NCBI GenBank assembly: GCA_002351535.1
Contig: DEGR01000059.1
Coordinates: forward strand, 1 to 17,340
DNA length: 17,340 nucleotides
Direction of reading: 5' to 3'
DNA from: Lachnospira sp. UBA2821
GTDB lineage: Bacteria > Bacillota > Clostridia > Lachnospirales > Lachnospiraceae
Shown: one piece after another, positions 1 through 6,180 of the stretch
Layout of the letters: each line of letters starts with the position of its first letter
Position numbering within the stretch: position 1 is the first letter of the stretch
The notes under the pieces: generated by a model
What the model was told of the DNA's origin: nothing
Database searches by the model: none
The model's input: only the letters and a program-made list of their open reading frames with translations
Position numbers and translations under genes: made by a program

Positions 1-164
1 GTGTGGGAAGTTTTAGTAATTAACTTTGCCCCATACATTTCAAATATTTCCATAGCTTTTTCGCCTGTATCGGCAACACTCACTATATAATTTTCATTTC
101 TTAAGAAATCACATAACAGACCGGCTATCTCTTTGTTATCTTCTACAATTAATATATCCAACAT
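1..164 (-). CDS. Response regulator, receiver-domain N-terminus (partial)
   Basis: The first 54 codons of a two-component response regulator; the rest lies outside the window. The N-terminus MLDILIVEDNKEIAGLL shows the receiver-domain first strand and the acidic pair (E8, D9) that binds Mg2+. It is followed by an alpha-1/beta-2 stretch and then ADTGEKAMEIF, typical of helix 2. The phospho-acceptor Asp would normally follow within a few residues of GAKLI, but the last residues visible are TKTSH, which does not look like the usual LLDIMLP strand. This could be divergence, a junction or a poor contig end. The start ATG is preceded by GGAGAG at a 6-nt spacing. It begins 24 bp after the symporter stop, so the two may be co-transcribed. 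The output domain is not visible, so the regulon cannot be inferred. Confidence 0.8.
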   Translation of the reverse strand, partial: MLDILIVEDNKEIAGLLCDFLRNENYIVSVADTGEKAMEIFEMYGAKLITKTSH

Positions 165-188
165 ATTCTGCTCTCCGTTCAGGCTATA

Positions 189-1517
189 TTACCCTTTTAT
201 ACCGTAAATATATATTATAGCAATTCCGATTGGAACAATAAATCTGAACACAGGCTTCATCCACTGTTTTACTTTTATTCCTTTGCCTTCATTTGCCTCT
301 TTCATAAATGATTCCCAGCCCCATCCGAATGAATTACAGCAAAACAATGCAATCACAAGTGAACCGAGAGGCAATATATTTGTTGACACTATAAAGTCCC
401 AGAAATCAAGCCATGTACTTCCCTTTCCAAATGGATGAAATTTCCACACACTATTGCCAAGTGCTGTAGTAAGTGCAAGAGTAAACACTACAAATCCACA
501 TATTATACTTGATTTTACACGTCCAAATCCTGTAATATCCCTGAACATGGCAATAATATTTTCACAGACTCCAAGTACTGTAGACATTGCCGCAAATACC
601 ATAAAAAGGAAAAATACTGTTCCCCACCATCTTCCACCTTCCATGTTGTTAAATACACTTGCCATCGTATCAAATAAAAGGCTTGGACCTGCATTCACTT
701 CAAGTCCGTAACTGAAACATGCGGGAAACATAATAAGTCCCGCAGCAATTGCAACAAATGAATCTATTACAATTATACTTATTGATTCGCTCATAAGAGA
801 ACGTTCCTTGTCAATATAGCTTCCAAATATAGCCATACTTCCCATACCCACAGATAAAGTGAAAAATGACTGGTTCATTGCTCCTACTATTACTGAACCG
901 TTTATTTTGCTAAAATCCGGTATAAGATAAAATTCAAGTCCTTCCTTTGCTCCCGGAAGTGTTATGCTTCTTCCCGCAAGTATAAGTATTATCAAAAGTA
1001 ATGCTATCATCATATACTTAGTTACTCTTTCAAGACCTCCCTGAAGCTTAAAGCATAATACAGAAAAAGCTAATATGACCGTAACCAGAAGGTATATAAC
1101 ATTTATTTTCGGATCGGCAATCATCTTCTCATAACCGAAATTTTTCTGGTTGTTCGTAAGAAATTTTACAAAATAATATATAAGCCATCCGGTAACAACT
1201 GTGTAAAAAGCCATAAGTGCTACATTACCAATAACACATATATATCCCATAAATCCCCATTTACCATTAGGTTTCTGTAATTTCTTATACATGTTTACCG
1301 CACTGCTCTGTGCTGCACGTCCTATTGAAAACTCCATGGTCATAACAGGTATTCCCATTATAATGAGACATATGATATACACAAGCATAAAGCTTCCTCC
1401 ACCATTTTGTCCACACATCCATGGGAACTTCCACACATTTCCGCATCCTATTGCACAGCCTGCCGACAGCATTATAAAACCCAGACGGCTTCCCAGTCTT
1501 TCTCTCTCCATATACAT
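189..1517 (-). CDS. Sodium-dependent amino acid symporter, NSS (SLC6/LeuT-like) family
   Basis: A 442-residue inner-membrane transporter of the neurotransmitter:sodium symporter family, expected to co-import Na+ and an amino acid. TM1 carries SAGCAIGCGNVWKFPW (about residues 18-33), the unwound helix that forms the substrate and Na+ sites. N27 matches the conserved Na1 ligand, while the usual Asn of GNAVG is Cys here. TM6 carries FFTLSVGMGS (about 218-227), equivalent to the LeuT F-T-L-S segment. TM8 carries FAAMST (about 308-313), the expected Na2 region. The length and hydrophobic pattern fit the bacterial 11-TM subgroup exemplified by Tyt1 and MhsT rather than 12-TM forms. The start ATG has AAAGG 7 nt upstream. 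The substrate cannot be told from sequence; aromatic or hydrophobic amino acids are a guess by analogy. It is followed by a response regulator gene. Confidence 0.95.
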   Translation of the reverse strand: MYMERERLGSRLGFIMLSAGCAIGCGNVWKFPWMCGQNGGGSFMLVYIICLIIMGIPVMTMEFSIGRAAQSSAVNMYKKLQKPNGKWGFMGYICVIGNVALMAFYTVVTGWLIYYFVKFLTNNQKNFGYEKMIADPKINVIYLLVTVILAFSVLCFKLQGGLERVTKYMMIALLLIILILAGRSITLPGAKEGLEFYLIPDFSKINGSVIVGAMNQSFFTLSVGMGSMAIFGSYIDKERSLMSESISIIVIDSFVAIAAGLIMFPACFSYGLEVNAGPSLLFDTMASVFNNMEGGRWWGTVFFLFMVFAAMSTVLGVCENIIAMFRDITGFGRVKSSIICGFVVFTLALTTALGNSVWKFHPFGKGSTWLDFWDFIVSTNILPLGSLVIALFCCNSFGWGWESFMKEANEGKGIKVKQWMKPVFRFIVPIGIAIIYIYGIKG

Positions 1518-1543
1518 TTCTTACCTTTCACATTAATATAACG

Positions 1544-1552
1544 ATTATATCA
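1544..1552 (-). promoter_or_regulatory. Extended -10 promoter candidate for the symporter
   Basis: On the minus strand the bases read TGATATAAT, a perfect TGn extended -10, lying 27 bp upstream of the symporter start codon. No convincing -35 box sits 16-18 bp upstream, which is tolerable for an extended -10 promoter. It is a sequence match only. Confidence 0.5.
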
Positions 1553-1596
1553 AAATTTCATGCATATTACCATCAAATAATGCATACACTTTCTTA

Positions 1597-1625
1597 TTAG
1601 CAATAACAATATACATTTATATAAT
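1597..1625 (+). promoter_or_regulatory. Promoter candidate for the DUF6512-like gene
   Basis: TTAGCA (1597-1602) and TATAAT (1620-1625) are separated by 17 bp on the plus strand. The predicted start is near 1632, giving a leader of about 33 nt to the ATG at 1665. The region is AT-rich, so chance matches are likely. Confidence 0.4.
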
Positions 1626-1664
1626 TACATCATAAATGTTTGTAATATAAGAAAGGATTTATAC

Positions 1665-2171
1665 ATGAATAAACAATGTAAATATATTATCATAACCGCT
1701 GTCATTGTGTACGTTATCGGAACTTTACAACACTTTCTATATGATTTGAGCGGACATAACTTTCTGGTTGGTCTGTTTTGTCCGACTAACGAATCCACAT
1801 GGGAACATATGAAACTTGTTTTCTTCCCGATGTTTCTTTGTAATATATGGCTTAACAACAAATTAAAATCAACAGGCGTACACCCTGAAGGACAACTTCT
1901 AATGTCATCACTAATCGGAACATGGCTTATCCCTTTTCTATTCTATACTTACCGTGGCATACTTGGCTTTGGAATTTCCGCAGCAGATATAGCAACTTTT
2001 TATATAAGTGTTATCCTCGCATATCTGTTTGTATGGCATACTATTAATTCCTTATGGAAAAAAAGCTGTATAACAGCACTTTATATATTATGCTTTATAC
2101 AGCTTTTCGCCTTTATATTATTCAGTTACACCGATTGCAGGCTTGGAATATTTGTTCCACCGGTTAAATAG
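1665..2171 (+). CDS. Small integral membrane protein, DUF6512-like
   Basis: A 168-residue hydrophobic protein with about five predicted membrane segments (roughly 7-26, 47-63, 80-98, 108-128 and 135-154). The motif CPTNESTWEHMKLVFFP (residues 39-55) and the terminal D-C-R-L-G-I-F-V-P-P match what I recall of the DUF6512 family, which has no known function. The Glu, Trp and His in NESTWEH in or near the membrane could form a binding site, but that is inference. AAAGGA lies 9 nt before the ATG. The gene is divergent from the symporter and its stop is only 8 bp from the stop of dtd on the other strand, so it is probably a single-gene transcript. No intrinsic terminator is visible in that gap. 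Confidence 0.8.
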   Translation: MNKQCKYIIITAVIVYVIGTLQHFLYDLSGHNFLVGLFCPTNESTWEHMKLVFFPMFLCNIWLNNKLKSTGVHPEGQLLMSSLIGTWLIPFLFYTYRGILGFGISAADIATFYISVILAYLFVWHTINSLWKKSCITALYILCFIQLFAFILFSYTDCRLGIFVPPVK

Positions 2172-2179
2172 GCTCACTG

Positions 2180-2635
2180 CTATTCACCCACTATCTCTTT
2201 ACTGTCAAGTACTATTGTAAATGGACCATCATTGAGAAGCTCCACTTTCATATCTGCGCCAAATTCTCCTTTCTGAACATCTTCTACCTGTTCAGAACAC
2301 TTCTTAACTATATAATCATAGAGTTCTTCTGCCATGTCAGGAGGTGCAGCCTTCACAAATGAAGGTCTGTTTCCTTTGCGGCAGTCGGCATACAAAGTGA
2401 ATTGTGATATCAGTAAAAGATTTCCGCCAACATCATTCAGAGATAAGTTTGTCTTGCCATTTTCATCTTCAAAGATTCTCAGATTAATCATTTTCTTAAT
2501 CATCTTATCAGCAGTCTGTACTGTATCACCTGCACCGATTCCAATAAGAACCATAAAGCCTTTTCCTATCTCACCTCTGACTTCACCATCAATTGTAACT
2601 TTTGAACTTTTAACTCTTTGTATTACAAACCGCAT
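2180..2635 (-). CDS. dtd: D-aminoacyl-tRNA deacylase
   Basis: A 151-residue cytoplasmic homodimeric enzyme that hydrolyses D-amino acids (and mischarged Gly on tRNA-Ala) from tRNA, a translation quality-control step. The N-terminus MRFVIQRVKSSKVTIDGE is characteristic. The two family signatures are present: SQFTL at about residues 77-81, and NDGPFT at about 135-140, which supplies the Gly-cisPro (G137-P138) that excludes L-amino acids. The length equals the usual 145-150 aa. It begins 18 bp after the cupin stop, with AGAGG about 10 nt before the ATG, so it is probably the last gene of the ferredoxin-cupin-dtd operon. It has no obvious functional link with the redox genes ahead of it. Confidence 0.98.
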   Translation of the reverse strand: MRFVIQRVKSSKVTIDGEVRGEIGKGFMVLIGIGAGDTVQTADKMIKKMINLRIFEDENGKTNLSLNDVGGNLLLISQFTLYADCRKGNRPSFVKAAPPDMAEELYDYIVKKCSEQVEDVQKGEFGADMKVELLNDGPFTIVLDSKEIVGE

Positions 2636-2653
2636 GTTTACACATCCTCTGAA

Positions 2654-2977
2654 TTAGTATGACACTACAAGCTGCATTTTAAATCTTTCTTCTCCATATA
2701 CTGCATGCGGAATGTCCTTTGGCATAATAAGTGTCTCACCTGCTTCAAGATAGAACACCTCATCAGCTACTGTAAATCTTCCTTTTCCCTCTAATACTGT
2801 AACCATTGCATCTCCACCTGCTGCATGTGTTGAAATCTCTTCACCTTTATCAAATGAAAAAAGTGTCATACTCACATAATCGTTCTGGACAAGTGTTTTG
2901 CTGACTACCTGTCCCTCCTGATATTCTACCTGATTCTTTAATTCTAATTTTTCTTTTTTGTTAATATTCTTATACAT
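2654..2977 (-). CDS. Small single-domain cupin protein
   Basis: A 107-residue single-domain cupin (RmlC-like beta-barrel). Motif 1 is STHAAGGDAMVTVLEGKG (about 49-66). It keeps one His (H51), the Glu (E63) and the Gly residues, but the second His of the classical HxH is Ala53. Motif 2 is AGETLIMPKDIPHAV (about 79-93) with H91. A metal site with a reduced ligand set (H51, E63, H91, possibly D56) is conceivable, but metal binding is not certain. It lies 33 bp after the 4Fe-4S protein gene and 18 bp before dtd, all on one strand. My recollection is that small cupins of this type often accompany Crp/Fnr and ferredoxin genes in clostridia, suggesting a role in redox or nitrosative stress. The function is unproven. 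Confidence 0.88.
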   Translation of the reverse strand: MYKNINKKEKLELKNQVEYQEGQVVSKTLVQNDYVSMTLFSFDKGEEISTHAAGGDAMVTVLEGKGRFTVADEVFYLEAGETLIMPKDIPHAVYGEERFKMQLVVSY

Positions 2978-3010
2978 TTTTTCCTTTCCTTTCTGAAACT
3001 GTTCTGCGTC

Positions 3011-3652
3011 CTACAAAACTAATATTTTACCATCAATTGAGATAGTTACAACATTCCATGGAATAAATTTTCCACTATTTTCTAATGCTGTTTTTGCTGC
3101 CCTTTCAATCCCTCCACAACATGGCACTTCCATTCTCACTATTGTTATCGACATTATATCATTATTCCTGATAATTTCAGTTAACTTTTCACTATAATCA
3201 ACTGCATCAAGCTTAGGGCATCCTATTAAAGTTACTTTACCTTTTATAAAATCCTCATGAAATGCACTATATGCATATGCTGTACAATCTGCGGCAATTA
3301 AAAGGTTTGCTCCGTCAAAATATGGTGCTGAAACCGGTGCAAGCTTAATCTGAACGGGCCAGTTTTTAAGATTAATCCGGCTCTCACTATTATCTTTATT
3401 ATTTTTCACTCCTTTCTGTTCTTTTGCCTTTAAAACAGCCTCTTCATCATATGCCGGTGCCTCTCTTTCCTCAAATGTTATTGCCCCCGTAGGACATCCC
3501 GGAAGGCAATCGCCAAAACCATCACAGAAATGTTCCCGTACAAGCTTTGCTTTCCCATCTATTATATCAATAGCACCTTCATGACATGCTGTTGCACAAA
3601 TACCACATCCATTACATTTTTCTTCATCAATGTGTATAATCTTCCTTACCAA
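3011..3652 (-). CDS. 4Fe-4S dicluster ferredoxin-like protein (TTG start)
   Basis: A cytoplasmic iron-sulfur protein of 213 residues. The first cluster motif is C13-x2-C16-x2-C19-x3-C23. The second is C43-x5-C49-x3-C53-P, lacking the second Cys of a classical motif (F46 or its neighbour). The remainder (about 100-213) is a separate domain with conserved-looking C123, C145-P and C178-C179-G-G. I chose the TTG at 3652 because GAGGA sits exactly 7 nt upstream and the resulting N-terminus MVRKIIHIDEEKCNGCG fits the family. The longer frame from TTG 3688 adds 12 charged residues and has no nearby RBS. It heads the ferredoxin-cupin-dtd operon and is divergent from a Crp/Fnr regulator. Such ferredoxins are commonly found beside hybrid-cluster protein (hcp) genes, but no hcp is in this window. 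Electron donation in nitrosative or redox stress is inference. Confidence 0.9.
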   Translation of the reverse strand: MVRKIIHIDEEKCNGCGICATACHEGAIDIIDGKAKLVREHFCDGFGDCLPGCPTGAITFEEREAPAYDEEAVLKAKEQKGVKNNKDNSESRINLKNWPVQIKLAPVSAPYFDGANLLIAADCTAYAYSAFHEDFIKGKVTLIGCPKLDAVDYSEKLTEIIRNNDIMSITIVRMEVPCCGGIERAAKTALENSGKFIPWNVVTISIDGKILVL

Positions 3653-3695
3653 ATTTTTATCCTCGCTTTCTTCGAATTGAAATGCCAACTAAATA

Positions 3696-3724
3696 TTTAA
3701 TTTACTTCCGGGGATAATTATACT
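3696..3724 (+). promoter_or_regulatory. Promoter candidate for the Crp/Fnr gene
   Basis: TTTAAT (3696-3701) and TATACT (3719-3724) have a 17-bp spacer. The predicted start is near 3731, so the palindrome at 3743-3760 would lie at about +13 to +30, a position suited to repression. An alternative -10, TAGAAT at 3747-3752, overlaps the palindrome instead; either way binding there should block transcription. Confidence 0.45.
3717..3722 (-). promoter_or_regulatory. -10 box of the ferredoxin-cupin-dtd promoter
   Basis: A perfect minus-strand TATAAT with no recognisable -35 hexamer at 16-18 bp. The predicted transcription start is around 3710. The absence of a -35 box together with a palindrome centred about 41.5 bp upstream of that start is the classical layout of a class-II activated Crp/Fnr-type promoter. 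Confidence 0.55.
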
Positions 3725-3742
3725 AAAATGTATTTACTACAT

Positions 3743-3760
3743 ATGTTAGAATTCCAACAT
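3743..3760. promoter_or_regulatory. Palindromic operator, probable Crp/Fnr-family site
   Basis: ATGTTAGAATTCCAACAT is an 18-bp inverted repeat in which 16 positions obey dyad symmetry (half-site ATGTT, central GAATTC core). It lies in the 121-bp divergent promoter region between the 4Fe-4S operon and the Crp/Fnr gene, directly upstream of the regulator's AAGGAG. The size and ATGTT/AACAT arms fit a Crp/Fnr dimer site, although the sequence is not the canonical FNR TTGAT-N4-ATCAA. Confidence 0.6.
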
Positions 3761-3773
3761 AAGGAGAATTATT

Positions 3774-4445
3774 GTGAATAATTTTGAAAAATATATTAAT
3801 GTATTAAAACACAACCCACTTTTTAATAATATTACAATTGATGACATTCCTATTATGCTAAACAGACTGCATGCATATACCAAATCTTATAAAAAAGAAG
3901 AGTATATTAAACATTCAGGAGATAACGCAGACTTTATCGGTATTCTGTTATCAGGAAAAATTCATATTCTGCAGGATGATTATTACGGCAACAGAAACAT
4001 AACCGCTTCTATTTCAGAGGGAGCTTTATTTGCTGAAGCATTCGCATGTGCAGACATAAAACAACTTAATCTGGATATCGTAGCTGCAGATAACTGCACT
4101 GTAATGTTTCTTGACAGTTCCACCATGCTCGGTTCATGCAACCACACATGCAAATTCCATCATACTATCGTGAAAAACCTTCTTGGAATTGTTGCAAATA
4201 AAAACATGTATCTCAATCAAAAATTGAGATACATGTCACGCAAAACTACAAGTAAAAAAGTTATGGCTTATTTATACGAACAGGCAAAATTAACTGATTC
4301 TAATGAATTCACAATTCCATTCAACCGTCAGGAACTTGCCGATTATCTTGGAGTTGAAAGAAGTGCCATGTCCGTCGAAATAAGTAAGCTTGTAAAACTG
4401 GGTATTATTGAAACAAAACGTAGTTATTTTAAAATACTCGAATAG
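3774..4445 (+). CDS. Crp/Fnr family transcriptional regulator (GTG start)
   Basis: A 223-residue DNA-binding regulator. Residues about 15-120 form the cyclic-nucleotide-binding-like beta-roll (GILLSGKIHIL, then EGALFAEAFAC). A long dimerisation helix follows (about 125-155), then a winged helix with recognition helix in RQELADYLGVERSAMSVEISKL (about 185-206). The segment C122-N-H-T-C126 before the helix, with C92 and C108, could bind a cofactor, but the N-terminal Cys cluster of E. coli FNR is absent. The start is GTG, with AAGGAG 7 nt upstream. It is divergent from a 4Fe-4S/cupin operon and shares an 18-bp palindrome with it, so it probably activates that operon and represses itself. It resembles the clostridial HcpR-like group that senses nitrosative or redox stress; the effector is not deducible from sequence. 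The stop lies 6 bp from the stop of the convergent gene. Confidence 0.92.
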   Translation: MNNFEKYINVLKHNPLFNNITIDDIPIMLNRLHAYTKSYKKEEYIKHSGDNADFIGILLSGKIHILQDDYYGNRNITASISEGALFAEAFACADIKQLNLDIVAADNCTVMFLDSSTMLGSCNHTCKFHHTIVKNLLGIVANKNMYLNQKLRYMSRKTTSKKVMAYLYEQAKLTDSNEFTIPFNRQELADYLGVERSAMSVEISKLVKLGIIETKRSYFKILE

Positions 4446-4451
4446 TATTTT

Positions 4452-5882
4452 CTATCTTTTAACCTGTGCCCTGAGCTGATTCGCCATACCATCACAAGCT
4501 CCTAACACCATAGCTGATTCGGATGAATATAATGGATATTTTCTTCCTGCATCCACAATATCTTCATATTTACCCATATATGAATCCAACCGCATTTTAT
4601 CATCCATTATTCCACCCATATAAGAAAAACTTCCCCAGCAAAATACTGTTTCACCTTTTGCAATGTAATCCATATCCTGCCAATTCCATGCTTTGCAAAA
4701 TCCTTCGTATACTGTTTTTGCATATATACTATCTGCATCTACAATTCCATAGATAACAGGATATATCTCACTTGATGCACATGGATATAACATATCCCAT
4801 GAAAATGAATATCCGTTGTACTCACTGTAATCATCATTTAGCACTGTAGCATAATGGTCACCCATCCACCAGTGTTCATTAAAATGTTCATCATAAAATT
4901 TAACTGCATCAGACACTTTTTCATACATATCGTTGTCGTCAATTACATTTTCATATATGTATTTTGCTGACACAAGTCCTGCATATACTTCTGAATTATC
5001 CATAAGATATCTTATTTTATAATCAGGTTTCGCATATGTATATCCGCCTGACATAGTTGCAAACATAACATTAACTATATCTCTTATATTCTGTTTCTCT
5101 TTCTCTAAATATGTTGTATCTCCATATACTTTTACATAATCAGCAAGTGCCTTTACAAACAATGCACTATATGAATCTGTAGAATCATATGAATTCTTTG
5201 ATGTCTCACTAACAACCACTCCATCTTTCACTACAGCAGTATAATCATAAATAGTACCTGCAACTCCATTATAATCTGTCTGTGCAGTATTAAGATGTGA
5301 CATATGCCAGTCAAAATATCTTTCAATATTTTTCTTTGCAGTATCAGAACTATCATGATTAATAAGAGCAATTGCTACTATCTCGCTAAAATACGGATTA
5401 ATACTGACCTGTCCATTCTGTTCATTATAAAAAGCAAGTGCTCCATTAGACATCTGCTGACTCCACAACCATTCAGCCTCTTTCGATGCGAGTTCTTTAT
5501 ATTTATATATGTCATTATACAATTCTTCGTTATGCTTCTGATCCTCATCACTTAATGTTGTTGTCTCTTTTTCTGTTGTTATCTCTTCTGTTGTTGCTTC
5601 TTCTGTTGTTCTCTGCTCTGTCGTTGTCTCTTTTTCTGTTGTTGCTTCTTCTGTTGTTACTTCTTCTGTTGTTCTCTGCTCTGTTGTTCTCTGCTCTGTT
5701 GTCTCTTTTACAGTAGTTGTCTGAGATGGTCTTCCCGGAACAGATGGTCCATGGTGAAACCATTTTCCAAATATAAATGAATTCCCCATGTTGGATGAAA
5801 TCATTCCCTGTGGAACATTTCCTAATAATGTTGTACCAAGCATTGTTATTGCTACCATTACACTTACTGTATTCCTCGTCAT
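4452..5882 (-). CDS. Secreted six-hairpin glycosidase-like protein with Thr/Glu-rich linker
   Basis: A 476-residue exported protein. Residues 1-22 look like a signal peptide (short Arg-containing n-region, then VSVMVAITMLGTTLLG), though the cleavage site is unclear. Residues about 54-110 are a low-complexity linker of TTE-type units (TTEQR, TTEEA, TTEKE). Residues about 120-476 are helical, with the recurring pattern of an alpha/alpha toroid: EWLWSQQMSNGALAFY, NPYFSEIVAIALI, STDSYSALFVKALADYV, NSEVYAGLVSAKYIY and FSWDMLYPCASSEIYP. That suggests a six-hairpin glycosidase fold, but I cannot name a GH family or its catalytic acids. No LPXTG motif, SLH domain or membrane anchor is visible. GGAGG sits 7 nt before the ATG. 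The leader holds a c-di-GMP-I riboswitch and terminator, so expression is probably set by c-di-GMP. A role in exopolysaccharide or cell-surface glycan turnover would fit, as inference. Confidence 0.8.
   Translation of the reverse strand: MTRNTVSVMVAITMLGTTLLGNVPQGMISSNMGNSFIFGKWFHHGPSVPGRPSQTTTVKETTEQRTTEQRTTEEVTTEEATTEKETTTEQRTTEEATTEEITTEKETTTLSDEDQKHNEELYNDIYKYKELASKEAEWLWSQQMSNGALAFYNEQNGQVSINPYFSEIVAIALINHDSSDTAKKNIERYFDWHMSHLNTAQTDYNGVAGTIYDYTAVVKDGVVVSETSKNSYDSTDSYSALFVKALADYVKVYGDTTYLEKEKQNIRDIVNVMFATMSGGYTYAKPDYKIRYLMDNSEVYAGLVSAKYIYENVIDDNDMYEKVSDAVKFYDEHFNEHWWMGDHYATVLNDDYSEYNGYSFSWDMLYPCASSEIYPVIYGIVDADSIYAKTVYEGFCKAWNWQDMDYIAKGETVFCWGSFSYMGGIMDDKMRLDSYMGKYEDIVDAGRKYPLYSSESAMVLGACDGMANQLRAQVKR
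5553..5723 (-). repeat. Degenerate TTE-codon repeat encoding the Thr/Glu linker
   Basis: An array of imperfect 12-15 bp units (plus-strand core TCTGTTGTT) encoding TTEQR, TTEEV/A/I and TTEKE modules. It lies inside the coding sequence and keeps frame. It is probably length-variable between strains and acts as an extended, possibly glycosylated, spacer. Confidence 0.8.
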
Positions 5883-6013
5883 ATTACTTCCTCCGTTCTT
5901 ATGTACCTACTCCCGGAATCTTCTTCAAACGAATCATTCCAAGAGTATATATTGATATAAGAACCAGAGCGTTCTTGCAGATTACTGTTAAAGCAAGATT
6001 AAATTTCCCGCTT

Positions 6014-6054
6014 AATATAAAAATAAAGCTGCTAAGGATTCTTCCTTAACAGCT
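6014..6054 (-). terminator. Riboswitch-linked intrinsic terminator
   Basis: On the minus strand AGCTGTTAAGGA (6054-6043), loop AGAA and TCCTTAGCAGCT (6038-6027) form a fully paired 12-bp stem with one U-G wobble. It is followed by the T-rich tract TTATTTTTATATT. It lies about 10 nt after the c-di-GMP aptamer and 145 nt before the start codon of the secreted glycosidase-like gene, the layout of an expression platform. Confidence 0.82.
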
Positions 6055-6063
6055 AATATACAA

Positions 6064-6140
6064 GATTGCAACTGGCTGCCATTTTAAAGGCCCTTTAGTT
6101 TTGCGTCACAGGCTTTCGCCTGCTTTGCCCATATATTCAT
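6064..6140 (-). promoter_or_regulatory. Cyclic di-GMP-I riboswitch aptamer (GEMM-I)
   Basis: Minus-strand RNA shows the GEMM-I landmarks in order. GGGCAAAG is followed by a CAGGC-GAAA-GCCTG hairpin with the conserved GAAA tetraloop. Next comes GTGACGCAAA, then the short P3 region CTAAAGGGCCTTTAA, and finally ATGGCAGCCAGTTGC, which matches the conserved 3' part (consensus about AUGGcAGCCgGgUUgCc). The 5' GCAA can pair with the 3' TTGC as P1. The aptamer lies 182-258 nt upstream of the start codon at 5882 and is followed by an intrinsic terminator. It binds the second messenger c-di-GMP, which in Firmicutes tunes motility, adhesion and matrix genes. P3 is shorter than in the Vibrio Vc2 prototype, as is common in clostridial examples. 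Confidence 0.93.
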
Positions 6141-6151
6141 TTCACTTTTTT

Positions 6152-6180
6152 AATATATCATTTATTACTATTTTTTTCAA
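6152..6180 (-). promoter_or_regulatory. Promoter for the riboswitch leader
   Basis: Minus-strand TTGAAA (6180-6175) and TATATT (6157-6152) are separated by exactly 17 bp. The predicted start is near 6145, immediately upstream of the aptamer. The -35 box and spacer lie inside the last codons of the MATE gene, so the riboswitch transcript appears independent of the MATE transcript. Confidence 0.65.

Noticed and set aside
1518..1664. ATGCAT repeats between the divergent symporter and DUF6512-like genes as an operator
   Set aside because: Two 6-bp palindromes in AT-rich DNA without matching flanks are not sufficient evidence.
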